Shown here: in pieces, positions 18,217 through 27,896 of the stretch
Layout of the letters: the number at the start of each line of letters is the position of its first letter
How positions within the stretch are numbered: the first letter of the stretch is position 1
Source of the DNA: Deltaproteobacteria bacterium
GTDB taxonomy: Bacteria; Myxococcota; Kuafuiibacteriia; Kuafuiibacteriales; Kuafuiibacteriaceae
Reading direction: 5' to 3'
Assembly: GCA_011526105.1 (NCBI GenBank)
Contig: WYAZ01000152.1
Coordinates: 20,380-84,379 of the forward strand
Length of the DNA: 64,000 nucleotides
Position numbers and translations under genes: made by a program
Notes under the pieces: generated by a model
Seen by the model: only the letters and a program-made list of their open reading frames with translations
What the model was told of the DNA's origin: nothing
Databases searched by the model: none

Positions 18217-19174
18217 GCCCGCTCGTGGGCTCGAGCTCGGTGGACGGACCATCGAGCCCGGGACTGCGGAGCGACTCGAAATCCCAGTGGCGCGCCTGCC
18301 CACTGGCACCTGGCTATCACTCCCGGTGGCCGCGTTTTGCGGCGCATCACCGGGCCCGGTCATCTGGCTGTCCGCTGCCGTCCACGGCGACGAGCTGGTC
18401 GGGGTGGCGGTCATACGCAGTCTGATGAAGCGTCTGAACCCAGCCACGTTGTCGGGCACGGTCCTGCTCGTGCCGGTGGTTAATGTCTTCGGTCTCATCA
18501 ACGAGTCGCGCTACTTGCCGGACGGCCGCGATCTGAACCGGAGCTTCCCGGGCAGCAAGCGCGGCTCTCTCGCGTCACAGCTCGCGAGTCTCTTCCTCGA
18601 CGAAATCGTGAAGAAGTGCACCTTCGGCATCGACTTCCACACCGGCTCCGGCGGCCGAACCAACCTGCCTCAGATCCGGGCCAACCTCGATGACCCCGAG
18701 ACAAAGCGACTCGCCGAGCAGTTTGGGGCCCCGGTCACGCTGCACTCGGTCGCTCGCGACGGCTCGCTTCGCGCCGCGGCCAACGCGAACGAGATCCACT
18801 GTCTCGTCTACGAGGCGGGAGAGGCCGGGCGCATCGAGCGTGAACAGATCCGCATTGGCGTGGAAGGCTCGCTCCGCGTGCTCGAAGCGCTTCACATGAT
18901 GAAAAACGACGGTCTGTCCGGGCCGAAGCCTTCCGTCATCGCCCGAGACAGCACCTGGGTTCGCGCGCGCCGAAGCGGATTCTGCCAGCTTCGGGTGGGC
19001 CTGGGAGACCTGGTCAAAGAGGGGCAGGCGATAGCCACGCTCTCTGATCTGCTCGGCGAAGGAGAGGCTGTCCTGAAGGCCCCCGAGGACGGAGTCGTGA
19101 TCGGCCTCTCGACCAAGCCCTTGGTCAATCGTGGCGATGCGATCGTACACCTCGGCGAGCCCGAGCACGGTTGA
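18185..19174 (+). CDS. Succinylglutamate desuccinylase/aspartoacylase-family zinc hydrolase
   Basis: A 329-aa M14-like carboxypeptidase-fold hydrolase (AstE/AspA family, PF04952-like). Zinc-binding '[10 protein letters not shown]' supplies His and Glu, '[19 protein letters not shown]' the second His, and 'LVYEAGEAG' the catalytic Glu region. The C-terminal part (about 255-325) resembles a biotinyl/lipoyl-like barrel seen in RimK-associated members ('[34 protein letters not shown]'). The gene overlaps rimK by 32 bp. Likely hydrolyses an N-acyl or gamma-linked amino-acid bond; exact substrate unknown. Confidence 0.85.
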   Translation: MAKRRPGSKVEPARGLELGGRTIEPGTAERLEIPVARLPTGTWLSLPVAAFCGASPGPVIWLSAAVHGDELVGVAVIRSLMKRLNPATLSGTVLLVPVVNVFGLINESRYLPDGRDLNRSFPGSKRGSLASQLASLFLDEIVKKCTFGIDFHTGSGGRTNLPQIRANLDDPETKRLAEQFGAPVTLHSVARDGSLRAAANANEIHCLVYEAGEAGRIEREQIRIGVEGSLRVLEALHMMKNDGLSGPKPSVIARDSTWVRARRSGFCQLRVGLGDLVKEGQAIATLSDLLGEGEAVLKAPEDGVVIGLSTKPLVNRGDAIVHLGEPEHG

Positions 19175-19188
19175 GCTCGAGTGGAGAA

Positions 19189-19218
19189 GCGAGCCGAGTG
19201 CGGACCTGTCGGCCTCGC
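19189..19218. terminator. Possible bidirectional hairpin between convergent genes
   Basis: GCGAGCCGA and TCGGCCTCGC can pair with one bulged G around an 11-nt loop, in the 57-bp space between the convergent AstE-like and K+ channel genes. No T-tract follows on either strand, so this would be a weak or Rho-assisted terminator. Confidence 0.3.
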
Positions 19219-19231
19219 TTCGAGCCACGTC

Positions 19232-20737
19232 TCATTCCGGAGGCTCGAGGAGCGCCGTCTTCGCTAGGTAGATGAGCAACGTCCCGGGCTGCACGACGTA
19301 GCTCTTGGGCGGGTTGATCACCTCCACGCCGGACGGGGTGCGGACACCGACGACGAGGCCACCGCGCTTGGTCAACTGCATCTGGCTCAGCAGTTCGCCG
19401 AACGAGCGCGGTTCCAGACTGCCTGGAGTCTGCCCGATGTAAACGTTGTGCTCGCCGGAGATCAGGACGCGACTCATCGTGGCCGCGGTGCCGTGATGGC
19501 TGACGGCGTGCGCGATCATCGAGAAACCGATCTTGCGCGTCTCAATCACTTCGTTCGCGCCGGCCGTGAGCGCATGATCTACGTTCTCCGAATCGAGGAT
19601 CTCCGCCACGAGGTACAGCGGGGACTGCCGGTGCCGAAGCTCGGCCCCGTTGCGCTTGAGGAAGGAGCGGACCGTAAACAGGATCAGGATTGTGCGCGCA
19701 TCGGCCGCCTGAGGGGTCATGTCGCGCGCCCCCGAAACGATCACGCCCCTAGCATGCGTGAGGCGGACCTTGTCTAACTCGCTCTCCTTCGACGGATCGC
19801 CCTGGACCCACAGGAAATCCGGCGGAAGCTCCCTGGGCCGCTCGTGCTCATCGAACAGCACGACGCGAGTGCTCGCGAGATCGAGCTCGCGCCTCAGCGC
19901 ATCGAGCAGCAGGTGCGTGCTCTCGTCGAACCCGCACACCACAATGTGGTTGACGTAGTCGCTCATGCGAAACTGCTCCTCACGGATGCTCAGCATCCCG
20001 CTCACCAGGCTCGAGCCCACGATGCCGGCAAACAACGCCAGCGTGAACATCCCGGACACCATCAACACAGCGCCGACGATCCGGCCCAGCGGCGTGACCG
20101 GGGTGATGTCGCCGAAACCGACCGTGGTCAGCGTCACGAGCGCCCACCACATGCCGTCGAACATCGAGTTGATCCCTGGATTAATCCGAGCCTCGACCAG
20201 GTACATGCTCGTGCCGCCGAGTATGGTGGCCACTGCCAGGACGCTGAACGCGAATGCGAACAGCAGGCCGTTGTCCTCGAGCGCCCGCAGCACGATGGCA
20301 AACGGGTTGCGGTAGCGGAAGACCCGGCTCGTGCGGAAGAGACGCAGCAGCCGCAGGGCGCGCAGCCCTCGTAACTCCGGGAAGAACGCCAGCACGGCAA
20401 GGATGTCGATCAGGATCATGGGCCTGAGCATGAAGCTCAGCCGGGCACGCAAGTGCGCACGAAGCCGGCCCATCGGCGGGTGATGGAACACCTGAAGTTC
20501 GGGCGGATAGAAGCTGCCCACGCGCAAGAGCAACTCGAGCGCGAAGATCGCAAGCACGACCTGGTCGAGCAGACGCAAAGTCGGACGTGTGTGGTCCTCG
20601 TCGGCGAGCAGGGCCTCGGCCACGAGCAAGCCGATGGAGAGGATGATGAGCGCCCAGATCCCGCCCTGAACGATGCGGTAGATCCGTGTCCCCGGCTTGT
20701 GAAACGCCGCGTGTATGCGTGCGCCGAAGGCCCCCAT
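19232..20737 (-). CDS. Six-TM voltage-type potassium channel with cytoplasmic RCK/TrkA-N domain
   Basis: A 501-aa inner-membrane protein. There are about five helices before the pore, including an S4-like Arg-rich helix 'LRALRLLRLFRTSRVFRYRN' (about 125-145). The pore loop has the K+ selectivity filter 'TLTTVGFGD' (TVGFG at 205-209). From about residue 263 a TrkA-N/RCK Rossmann domain begins with 'HIVVCGFDE', followed by a second regulatory region to the end. This is the Kch/MthK-like architecture. It could respond to voltage, nucleotide or Ca2+; the ligand is not evident. Start at ATG 20737. Confidence 0.9.
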   Translation of the reverse strand: MGAFGARIHAAFHKPGTRIYRIVQGGIWALIILSIGLLVAEALLADEDHTRPTLRLLDQVVLAIFALELLLRVGSFYPPELQVFHHPPMGRLRAHLRARLSFMLRPMILIDILAVLAFFPELRGLRALRLLRLFRTSRVFRYRNPFAIVLRALEDNGLLFAFAFSVLAVATILGGTSMYLVEARINPGINSMFDGMWWALVTLTTVGFGDITPVTPLGRIVGAVLMVSGMFTLALFAGIVGSSLVSGMLSIREEQFRMSDYVNHIVVCGFDESTHLLLDALRRELDLASTRVVLFDEHERPRELPPDFLWVQGDPSKESELDKVRLTHARGVIVSGARDMTPQAADARTILILFTVRSFLKRNGAELRHRQSPLYLVAEILDSENVDHALTAGANEVIETRKIGFSMIAHAVSHHGTAATMSRVLISGEHNVYIGQTPGSLEPRSFGELLSQMQLTKRGGLVVGVRTPSGVEVINPPKSYVVQPGTLLIYLAKTALLEPPE

Positions 20738-20904
20738 GGAGCCGGGACCCTACCGCATGCTCCTCGCCGAAGACAGTGGCGCCGGGCGTGTCAACAACTC
20801 TGAGACACGTACGTCACGAGTTCTGTGTAGCCTCCCTCCTGGGCCAGGCGGGATGAAGGACGCCGAGGAAGCGGATGACGGAGATATGGCGCGATGTGCG
20901 CGAT

Positions 20905-20922
20905 CGCCAGCAGGGACTGGCG
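20905..20922 (-). terminator. Candidate terminator hairpin downstream of the 208-aa gene
   Basis: CGCCAG-CAGGGA-CTGGCG is a perfect 6-bp inverted repeat starting 13 bp beyond the stop codon of the minus-strand gene at 20935. No U-rich tail is visible, so the terminator assignment is weak. Confidence 0.35.
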
Positions 20923-20934
20923 CCGTACGCAGGA

Positions 20935-21561
20935 CTACTTCGCGGAGCTCGAGAGCGCCGACTCGAGCTGCTTCATCAACCCGTCGAGAGCCGCGCGGTA
21001 AGTCGAGCCGGCCTCGAGCTTGGTGACCAGCTTGGCGAGCTCATCGAAACCCTCTTTCGCCCACTCGCGGCGCGTCTTGGTTTCGAGTGCGTAGCCGGGG
21101 GCGGGCTCGAGCGCCTGCGCACCATCTAGGTTCTCGATGCGAGGGAGATGAGCGAGAGCCCCTTTGATCGCGACGCTTGCCTCGTATCCATAAGCCTCGC
21201 GCAGCTTGCTCGCGATCTTGGGCGTCTGTAGCATGCGCTCGAGCGCGACGCCCGCGCCTTGAAGTCCGTCGCGAACCGCCCTTGTGCGGTACTCCTGCAC
21301 ATGAGTCTCGGCGCCGAAGGGGAGCTCCGCCTTCCCGACGAGTGCGTCGACCGCGTCGTGTAGTCGCTTCACATCACCCGGAAACGTCGACTCGAGAAGC
21401 ACGATCCCGGACACGCGATTCAGGACCGCGCGAGGGACGTTCTCGCCCTTGGTGGTCAAGTACGATTGCGCGATCAGCTCGACGCTGGAGTCGGTGAGCT
21501 CGGCGCCGCCTGCCTTCGTCTCGACCTGAGTGATGCCCTGAAGAATGCCGCGTAGTCCCAT
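20935..21561 (-). CDS. Uncharacterised 208-aa protein
   Basis: A helical, probably cytoplasmic protein with no signal peptide or membrane segment; I do not recognise the family. Segments such as 'LIAQSYLTTKGENVPRAVLNRVSGIVLLES' and 'HDAVDALVGKAELPFGAETHVQEYRTRAV' look like a structured domain, and the C-terminus (about 170-208) is a long amphipathic helix. The frame could extend to 21870, but that region is antisense to another gene, so ATG 21561 is preferred. High GC at third codon positions supports coding. Confidence 0.65.
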   Translation of the reverse strand: MGLRGILQGITQVETKAGGAELTDSSVELIAQSYLTTKGENVPRAVLNRVSGIVLLESTFPGDVKRLHDAVDALVGKAELPFGAETHVQEYRTRAVRDGLQGAGVALERMLQTPKIASKLREAYGYEASVAIKGALAHLPRIENLDGAQALEPAPGYALETKTRREWAKEGFDELAKLVTKLEAGSTYRAALDGLMKQLESALSSSAK

Positions 21562-21636
21562 CGCGCGATAGTTCCGGCAATGCGAGGGCCCGTCAAGCGT
21601 TGACCCTTGATTGCGTGCGTGTGAGCTTCGTGTTGC

Positions 21637-22065
21637 TTGAGTGGAGCTGGGCCTCACCCCATCGCACGGGTCATCCTCGAGTGCTTGGTGCAAGACGGTG
21701 AGGTCATTCGGCTTTCGGAAAGTGTGAAGCCAATGCTCGAGGCCGCGATCACCGCCGCCATCGACGACCGCAGCCTCCGGGCCGCCATCGACGAGTTGCT
21801 CTCCCTCGGGGCGCATCTCGAAGCGCACGGGGCGGCTGATGCGGCGCAAACGCTCGTGAAACTCATGCATTCTCTCGTCACCACGCTCGAAGTGGAGACG
21901 CTCGAACGCGGTTCGCCGCTGCTCGAACGTGCCGAAGCTCGCGCCTCGGCCGGACTCCTCCTAGACACCCCCAGAGCGGAGAGGAACACCAAGTTGGGAG
22001 AAAAGGCCAAGCGGCCTTGGTGGTCGGTACGCGCCGAGACCGGGCCACCGGATGAGGAAGGCTGA
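21637..22065 (+). CDS. Uncharacterised 142-aa protein
   Basis: Starts at TTG 21637; an in-frame TGA at 21622 prevents a longer form. Third codon positions are strongly G/C, whereas the antisense frame is Ser/Arg-rich and looks like a shadow. The product has helical segments ('SVKPMLEAAITAAIDDRSLRAAIDELL', shown in part) and an acidic C-terminus. It may be a small helical regulatory or scaffold protein; no family recognised. Divergent from the 208-aa gene over about 75 bp. Confidence 0.55.
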   Translation: MSGAGPHPIARVILECLVQDGEVIRLSESVKPMLEAAITAAIDDRSLRAAIDELLSLGAHLEAHGAADAAQTLVKLMHSLVTTLEVETLERGSPLLERAEARASAGLLLDTPRAERNTKLGEKAKRPWWSVRAETGPPDEEG

Positions 22066-22156
22066 GTGGTGATGACCGCTGGGCCTCGCGAAGCCCGCTG
22101 ATCGGTCTGAGGCCACTTCCACGCCACCAAGTGGACAGCGGCCCCGCTCATCGAGC

Positions 22157-23335
22157 TCAGAAACGACCTGAGACCCCGAGCCCACCCGGCCCCGCCGCGG
22201 GCCCAACTTGAAAGCCCGGTGCGGACTCGGCGCGCGGGTGATCAAACGCGTACAGCAACACTCCGGCCAGCGCCGCGGCTGCACCACCGGCGAACAAGCC
22301 CACACTCGCGGTCGTGAAGGTGTCGCGTCGGTTGACCGCTCGATCGTAGGCATCGAGATCGGCCGGCAGCAGGTTCTCGCCCGCGTCGAGCCGAGCGCGG
22401 ACGTCCCTCGCGCTCCCTTCCGCGAGCACCGCCAAGAGCGTTGTGACTGCGCCACCCACGAGCAGCGCGCCCGAAGTCCCGAGAACAACATATGCGGTCG
22501 TGCGCTGAACGGTGGTGTCGAGGTCCACCTTGACCTGGAGCTCCTGTCCGCGCTCGACCACCAGCTCCTCGGCCATGGGATAGGCCCCGTTCTTCGAGAT
22601 ACTCACGAAGTGCCTCCCCGCGGGCAACGGGATGGGGCCGCCGAGCGGCGCCTCACCGACCAGGCGGCCCCCGATCATCACCTCGGACCCGTCGGGCACC
22701 GCGAGCGCGAGCTGCGCGGGACGTTCTTCGAGCTCCGCGTCGATGACGACCAGCCGACCTTCGACCGCGAGCTTCTCGAGTTCCCGACCGAAGTAACCGG
22801 CCGCGGTCACCTTGATTTGGTGCGGCCCCGGCGTCACGGTGCGAATCACCGGGGCCAAGACAGGCTCGCTTCCGTCGATCGAGATACGTGCGTCCTTCAC
22901 GCTGGTCGAGACCATGAGCTGGGTCTCCGAGCGGCTCTGCTCGACCATCGCGGCGCGACCATGCTCCGCCTCTACCTGAAGCAGCACCGGCTCCAGCATG
23001 GCGAGGTGAGTCACGGAGTCTTCGCGGCGCGGTCCGTCGGGCTCCTCGGCCAGGTAGCGCCGATAGAGCTCCACCGCCCGCTTGAGGCGCGGCGGCTGCT
23101 TGTCGACGAAGTATTGAAGCCGATAGGCCTGTGCGAGCGAGAAGACGATCGCGGGGCGCGGCGCGAGGCGGTCCGCCTGCGCGAAGGCGGCGATCGCTGC
23201 CTCGTAGTTGCCGGCCGTGTAGGCGGTCTTCCCTCCTTCGAAGGCGGCTTTGGCTTGTTCGAGATCCTCTTCTTCGGATGCGTCGGCGGTGGCGGCGAAG
23301 AAGACGAAAGCAGCGGCCAGGGCGGCAAGTCTCAT
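22157..23335 (-). CDS. TPR and PEGA-domain membrane protein
   Basis: A 392-aa protein with a signal peptide (RLAALAAAFVFFAATADA). Residues about 25-130 contain TPR-like helices ('AKAAFEGGKTAYTAGNYEAAIAAFAQADRL'-type, shown partly as family pattern). From about 145 to 275 two PEGA-like beta modules occur ('DARISIDGSEPVLAPVIRT', 'GSEVMIGGRLVGEAPLGG'). Two TM helices follow near 285-305 and 340-360. It is the last gene of a kinase/FG-GAP/TPR operon, its ATG overlapping the previous stop (ATGA). Probable periplasmic scaffold in kinase-linked envelope function. Confidence 0.8.
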   Translation of the reverse strand: MRLAALAAAFVFFAATADASEEEDLEQAKAAFEGGKTAYTAGNYEAAIAAFAQADRLAPRPAIVFSLAQAYRLQYFVDKQPPRLKRAVELYRRYLAEEPDGPRREDSVTHLAMLEPVLLQVEAEHGRAAMVEQSRSETQLMVSTSVKDARISIDGSEPVLAPVIRTVTPGPHQIKVTAAGYFGRELEKLAVEGRLVVIDAELEERPAQLALAVPDGSEVMIGGRLVGEAPLGGPIPLPAGRHFVSISKNGAYPMAEELVVERGQELQVKVDLDTTVQRTTAYVVLGTSGALLVGGAVTTLLAVLAEGSARDVRARLDAGENLLPADLDAYDRAVNRRDTFTTASVGLFAGGAAAALAGVLLYAFDHPRAESAPGFQVGPAAGPGGLGVSGRF

Positions 23336-26202
23336 TGAAGCCCCCCAAAAGCGCGGGTGTTGGGCACGGACATGAGGACCTCGTACTCGGCACCACGAGC
23401 GATCACGATGTCGAGGAGACCGTCGCCGTCGAGGTCGGTCGTGTGAATCCGATCTCGACGACCGTAGGTCCCCCAGCGCACCGGCTTCAGCAAGGGGACC
23501 TCGGGGTTGCCGGAGAAGTCCATGATGAAGAGGCCGTCGGTGGTGAGGACCAAAAGCTCAGCCTCGGGATCGACGTCGCCTTCGATGGGACTCGTGGCCA
23601 AGAAACCCGGCACCAGCCCGGTGCCGATCGCGGGCCCGATCGCCGGATCGCGCTCGACGTTGCCTTCCTCGCTGTAGGCGCCTGCCCCCACCACGTCGGA
23701 GCTAGCAAAGCTCGCGGGATCCTCGTCGTCCGACGCGCCGCGCGGCTCCGGCGGCACGCCGGTCAGCGGGGGCCCCTCATCGACTCCGCCCAGGTTCCAG
23801 TACACCGCTAGGCCGGACTGAGACTTGGCGGTGGGGCTCTCGATGACGCTCGCCTCCTCGCGACCCCGACCACGCGCGACCTCTCCCGCCCCATAGACCA
23901 CGACGAGTTCCGGGCTGCCTTTGCCGTCCAGGTCGAGCAAGCTGGCCTGACTGGGAATGCCGCCCGCGAGCGCCGACACTGAAGTCGACCAGCATCGTAC
24001 CTCCTCGGCGCCCATCGCCGGGTCGAGACGCATGACGGTCAGGCGCGCCCCCTCCTCGGAGCTTCCGCAGAACTTCAGGTTCTCGAAGGCCACGACGGAG
24101 TCGACGGTGTCCGTGCTGCGCAGTCGGCCGGTGGTCACCACCGCACAAGTGGGATCGAGCGGGGGCGACAGCGAAGGACAACTCGTCCGGAGGTCGATGC
24201 GGCTCATCCCCTGAGCGGGAAACGAGGCGTCGCCCGCGCCGGAGAGGAGCCATTGGTCCTTCTTGCGAACCGCAAGGATGTCCCAGGCGGGGTTCGTGGA
24301 GTTGAAGAGCCCCACCCGCACACCCAGCGTGGGATTTGTGTCGGGTTGCGATCCGTTCTCGCTCAGCTCGTCGGGCGGTGGCGCGAGGGTCGAGAACATC
24401 CGCCGGCGTGTGGTGCCCGTCAGCACGGCCATGCTGGTGAGTCCACTCGAGGGGCTCGCCGCGCTCACGAGCAGGTCGGTGATGAGATCGCCGTTGGCGA
24501 GATACGCCGGGACCATCTCGTTGATCCCATCGAGCGGACCGATGTCGATGGGATCTTCGGGCGGCCCCTGAAGATTGCCAAACGAGATCTTGATGCGGGT
24601 CTCGGGGCTGGTCTCTTCGTCGGAGCCCGGCGCCTGAATGCGGTCGACGAAGGCGAGATCGCTCACCAGGTCGCCGTCGAAGTCGCCGACCCTCAGGACC
24701 CGAGCCTTTCCGCGAGTGCCGATGAGGCTCGAGTTCATCGACGGGTGGCCGGTGCCCTGGAGGAACTCGAGCCCCTCGAGCGAATCGAAGGCGGCAGCGA
24801 CGTCGAGCAGCCCATCGCGGTTGAGATCGGCGACGACCGCTTCCGACCAGCTGTCGAGCGCCGGCGCGCTGATGGGCAGCATCCCCACGCCGTCCGACAA
24901 AAAGACCGCCTCTGAACCGACGTAGTCGGCAAAGCCGTCCTGGTTCAGGTCCCCGGCGGCCAGCGGCCAGCTGCTCCCCAGGGCATCGAAGCCGTTGTCT
25001 CGGTTGCGAAGCGCGAGCCAGTTGAAGGACAGCTCGAGCACTGGAGCGGCGAAGCCGAGGTCCGAAGCATAAGAGATCAGCACACCGTCGCGGGGCTGCT
25101 CGCCGTTGCCCACGAGCTCCGGCGGCAAGGAACCGGTGTAGCGAACCCCGATCAAGAGATCCCGACGACCGTCACCATTGTGGTCCGCGAGCATCACTCG
25201 TCCGGTGGTCCGCACGACGTTCAGCACCCCCGCCCCGAGGCCGGGCCCGAGCTGAATCGGAGGATGCGGCACCAACCGACGCGCACCATCGACGCACCCG
25301 GAACCTTCGATGGAGCAGGGCGCGACCTCGATGACATAGACGCGAGGCTCACCTTCGACGACGCCAAACACAAACTCCCTCACCTCATCGCCGTCGAGGA
25401 AGCGATCGTGCGCGACACCAAACTTCGCCCCGGGCCGAGGCGCGAGGAGCGGCACATCGAGCGCAAGGCCGGAGGCACCAGAACAGGCATGGATCTCGGC
25501 CTTCAAGGTGGCACAGAAGCGCTCGGCGGTCGTGACGACCAACAGCAGGCCCTCCGCGGCGAGGTTGCGGGCGAGCACTGGCACCACCCGCATGGAGAGC
25601 CCGTTCAGATCGCCCACGAGAAAGGGGCTCGGCACCGGGTGCAGCGTCTGATCGGTCTCACCCCGGAACACAACCAAGCCCTCGTACTGAGGAACGACGA
25701 CATCCGTGCGTCCATCGCCGTCGAGATCGGCCACCGCCGGCGCGCCGACGCTGGGGAAAGGGAGATCAAAGGCGACCGGAACCTGGCCCCCGCCAAATCG
25801 CACCGAGAGCGCGCCTTGCGTGAGCGCGAAGAGGTCCTTCGTACCGTCTCCGTCGAAGTCACCGCTCGAGAGGTGCTCGACTTCTCCGAGGAAACGCCCG
25901 GAGATCGCGTGACCCTCGAACAAACCCGAGGCGAAGCGGCACTGCCCGTCCCCTCCGCAGGCCCAACCCGCGGGACACGCAGCACCACCATCGACGCAGG
26001 TGAAGCGACAGGCCTTGGTCGCGTCTTCGGGCACCCCACAAGCGAGTCCTTCATCGGCGAAGAGGTCACAGTCTTCGCCGAGCTCGGGTTCCACGACGCC
26101 GTTTCCACAGACGCCGCGTTCAAACGGCGGCAGATCTGCACAAGCCGCAAAGAGGATGAGCGAGAGCCACGGAGCGGTTCGTCCAATGAGTGCGCTGGTC
26201 AT
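23332..26202 (-). CDS. FG-GAP/VCBS-repeat lipoprotein
   Basis: A 956-aa protein with lipobox LFAAC, then a Cys-rich segment ('CGNGVVEPELGEDCD', DUF4215-like). Repeated 'DFDGDGTKDLFAL', 'DLDGDGRTDVVVP', 'DHNGDGRRDLLIG', 'DLNRDGLLDVAAA' and 'DLDGDGLLDIVIA' are the calcium-binding loops of FG-GAP/VCBS beta-propeller repeats. Such proteins are secreted or cell-surface and bind ligands or matrix. ATG 26202 has GGAGG about 10 nt upstream; a TTG at 26208 overlapping the kinase stop (TTGA) is the alternative. Confidence 0.85.
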   Translation of the reverse strand: MTSALIGRTAPWLSLILFAACADLPPFERGVCGNGVVEPELGEDCDLFADEGLACGVPEDATKACRFTCVDGGAACPAGWACGGDGQCRFASGLFEGHAISGRFLGEVEHLSSGDFDGDGTKDLFALTQGALSVRFGGGQVPVAFDLPFPSVGAPAVADLDGDGRTDVVVPQYEGLVVFRGETDQTLHPVPSPFLVGDLNGLSMRVVPVLARNLAAEGLLLVVTTAERFCATLKAEIHACSGASGLALDVPLLAPRPGAKFGVAHDRFLDGDEVREFVFGVVEGEPRVYVIEVAPCSIEGSGCVDGARRLVPHPPIQLGPGLGAGVLNVVRTTGRVMLADHNGDGRRDLLIGVRYTGSLPPELVGNGEQPRDGVLISYASDLGFAAPVLELSFNWLALRNRDNGFDALGSSWPLAAGDLNQDGFADYVGSEAVFLSDGVGMLPISAPALDSWSEAVVADLNRDGLLDVAAAFDSLEGLEFLQGTGHPSMNSSLIGTRGKARVLRVGDFDGDLVSDLAFVDRIQAPGSDEETSPETRIKISFGNLQGPPEDPIDIGPLDGINEMVPAYLANGDLITDLLVSAASPSSGLTSMAVLTGTTRRRMFSTLAPPPDELSENGSQPDTNPTLGVRVGLFNSTNPAWDILAVRKKDQWLLSGAGDASFPAQGMSRIDLRTSCPSLSPPLDPTCAVVTTGRLRSTDTVDSVVAFENLKFCGSSEEGARLTVMRLDPAMGAEEVRCWSTSVSALAGGIPSQASLLDLDGKGSPELVVVYGAGEVARGRGREEASVIESPTAKSQSGLAVYWNLGGVDEGPPLTGVPPEPRGASDDEDPASFASSDVVGAGAYSEEGNVERDPAIGPAIGTGLVPGFLATSPIEGDVDPEAELLVLTTDGLFIMDFSGNPEVPLLKPVRWGTYGRRDRIHTTDLDGDGLLDIVIARGAEYEVLMSVPNTRAFGGLQ

Positions 26203-26204
26203 GG

Positions 26205-27719
26205 TCAAAAGGCCTCCTCGATGTCATCTCGATGCGGTTTCCGAGGCGCGCGCCGCACGCGACTGGTTTCTCGCCGAGGCTGCTTTTCGGCTTGGAGCGC
26301 GACCTGAAGCGTGATGTCGCGCTCGAGCGACAGCGTCTGCGACTGCGACTGATGGCGCTCGGCTTCGATGCGGACGACCAGAGGCTCAGCGCTGGCTTCG
26401 CGCTCGAGCTCAAACGGCAAGGTGCCCAGCTCCGCGCCCGACTCGTCGAGCACGCGTGCCCCCTCGGGGGAGCCTTCGAAGCGCAGCTTCACGAGCTCGG
26501 GCGGCGGCGGCACGACCTCCGGGGGCGGGATCTCGGAGGTGGGCAGCGCGACTTGCGCGGGCGGAGTCACCACCGCCGCCCGGGGCGAGGCCGCGGTCTT
26601 GGCGGAGCGCTGCCACGCCGACAGACCGCCTCCGAGCAACGCCGCCACCGCTACAAAAGCGAAGACCATCGCGATGGGGCTCATCTTCTTCGGCTTGGCG
26701 TCGATGGAGTCACGATGCGAAAGATACGTGGAGGCGAGGCCCGGGTGATTCATCGCGGCCTCCAAGCGCTCCACCTGGCTGTCGGTGGGCGGGATGAGCG
26801 GACCGCTCCCGGAGAGGCCGAGCGAGACCGCCAGCCCCGCAGCCTCGGCCGCCTTCTCGAGGCTCTGCACCGCGAGGGCCAAACTCGCAGGGCGCGAATC
26901 GGGATCCTTCGCCATCATGGCCAGGATCGGCTCGTCGAACGCGGGGGAGAGGCTTTCTGCCACCGAGGAGAGCCTCGGCGGCTCGGTCTGTATGTGTTTG
27001 ACGAGGATCTCGACGTAGTTCTCGCCGGTGAAGGGAAGCCGCCCGGAGAGGAGTTGAAAACACATGACCCCGAACGCGTAGATGTCTGTGCGATGGTCGA
27101 TCGCCGCGGCCTGACACTGCTCGGGCGACATGTAGTACGGCGTTCCGATCGGCGCCCCGGTGCGGGTCTTGTGTTCGGTGGGACGCTCTTCGGTGAAGAG
27201 CTTCGCGATGCCGAAGTCCAGGAGCTTGGGTGTGCCCGGTCCATCCTCGTCGTGACAGATGAAGACGTTCGCCGGCTTCAGGTCGCGGTGCACGATGCCC
27301 TTGGCGTGAGCGGCGTCGAGCGCGCGGCCCAAACCGCGGAGCAGCGGAATGGCCTCCTCCGGGGTGAGGTGCCCTCGGTGCTGCAGCAGCTCGTCCAGCG
27401 GCGCCCCTTCGAGAAGCTCCATGATGAAGTAGTGACGACCGTCCGGCAGGCGACCGAAGGAGAAGATGTCGATGATGTTCTTGTGCGCGATCTGATTGAC
27501 CGCGCGGGCCTCGGAGACGAAACGCGAGACCACTTGGGGGTCGGCCGCGTAGCGCGTCGACAGCACCTTGATGGCGGCGAGCTTACCAATCAGGGGGTGG
27601 ACCGCGCGGAAGACCTTGCCGAACGCGCCCTCACCGAGCTTCTCGCCCACGACGTACTCTCCGACGGTGGTGCCGGGTACGAGATCTTCCTCGACGATCG
27701 CCTCTTCAGACCGTGCCAT
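26205..27719 (-). CDS. Membrane-anchored Ser/Thr protein kinase
   Basis: A 504-aa Hanks-type kinase: Gly loop 'GEGAFGKV' (about 29-36), ATP Lys51, catalytic 'HRDLKPANV' (Asp146), DFG 168-170 and 'YMSPEQC'. After the kinase domain there is a linker, one TM helix ('IAMVFAFVAVAALLGGGL') and a C-terminal PEGA-like extracytoplasmic beta domain with Pro-rich spacer. The start has AAGGA 7 nt upstream. It leads the operon containing the FG-GAP and TPR/PEGA genes, suggesting it transmits an envelope signal. Confidence 0.93.
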   Translation of the reverse strand: MARSEEAIVEEDLVPGTTVGEYVVGEKLGEGAFGKVFRAVHPLIGKLAAIKVLSTRYAADPQVVSRFVSEARAVNQIAHKNIIDIFSFGRLPDGRHYFIMELLEGAPLDELLQHRGHLTPEEAIPLLRGLGRALDAAHAKGIVHRDLKPANVFICHDEDGPGTPKLLDFGIAKLFTEERPTEHKTRTGAPIGTPYYMSPEQCQAAAIDHRTDIYAFGVMCFQLLSGRLPFTGENYVEILVKHIQTEPPRLSSVAESLSPAFDEPILAMMAKDPDSRPASLALAVQSLEKAAEAAGLAVSLGLSGSGPLIPPTDSQVERLEAAMNHPGLASTYLSHRDSIDAKPKKMSPIAMVFAFVAVAALLGGGLSAWQRSAKTAASPRAAVVTPPAQVALPTSEIPPPEVVPPPPELVKLRFEGSPEGARVLDESGAELGTLPFELEREASAEPLVVRIEAERHQSQSQTLSLERDITLQVALQAEKQPRRETSRVRRAPRKPHRDDIEEAF

Positions 27720-27896
27720 GACGAATCCTTGTCCCGAGTCTGTTCATAGCACCAGTTTGCCCGCGAGGTACGACCAGGTCCGACACCCGGCTCCCTCGGG
27801 AGCTATCTAGCGAAACCCGTTCCAGGCGGGAAAGTTGCCAAGGTCGCGGATCCTCGACCAGGGCCGCACGCCAACTGCCACCGAAGCGTCAGTTTT

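Noticed and set aside
21654..22151. Minus-strand open frame (165 aa) opposite the 142-aa gene
   Set aside because: Ser/Arg-rich shadow; the plus frame has strong third-position GC.
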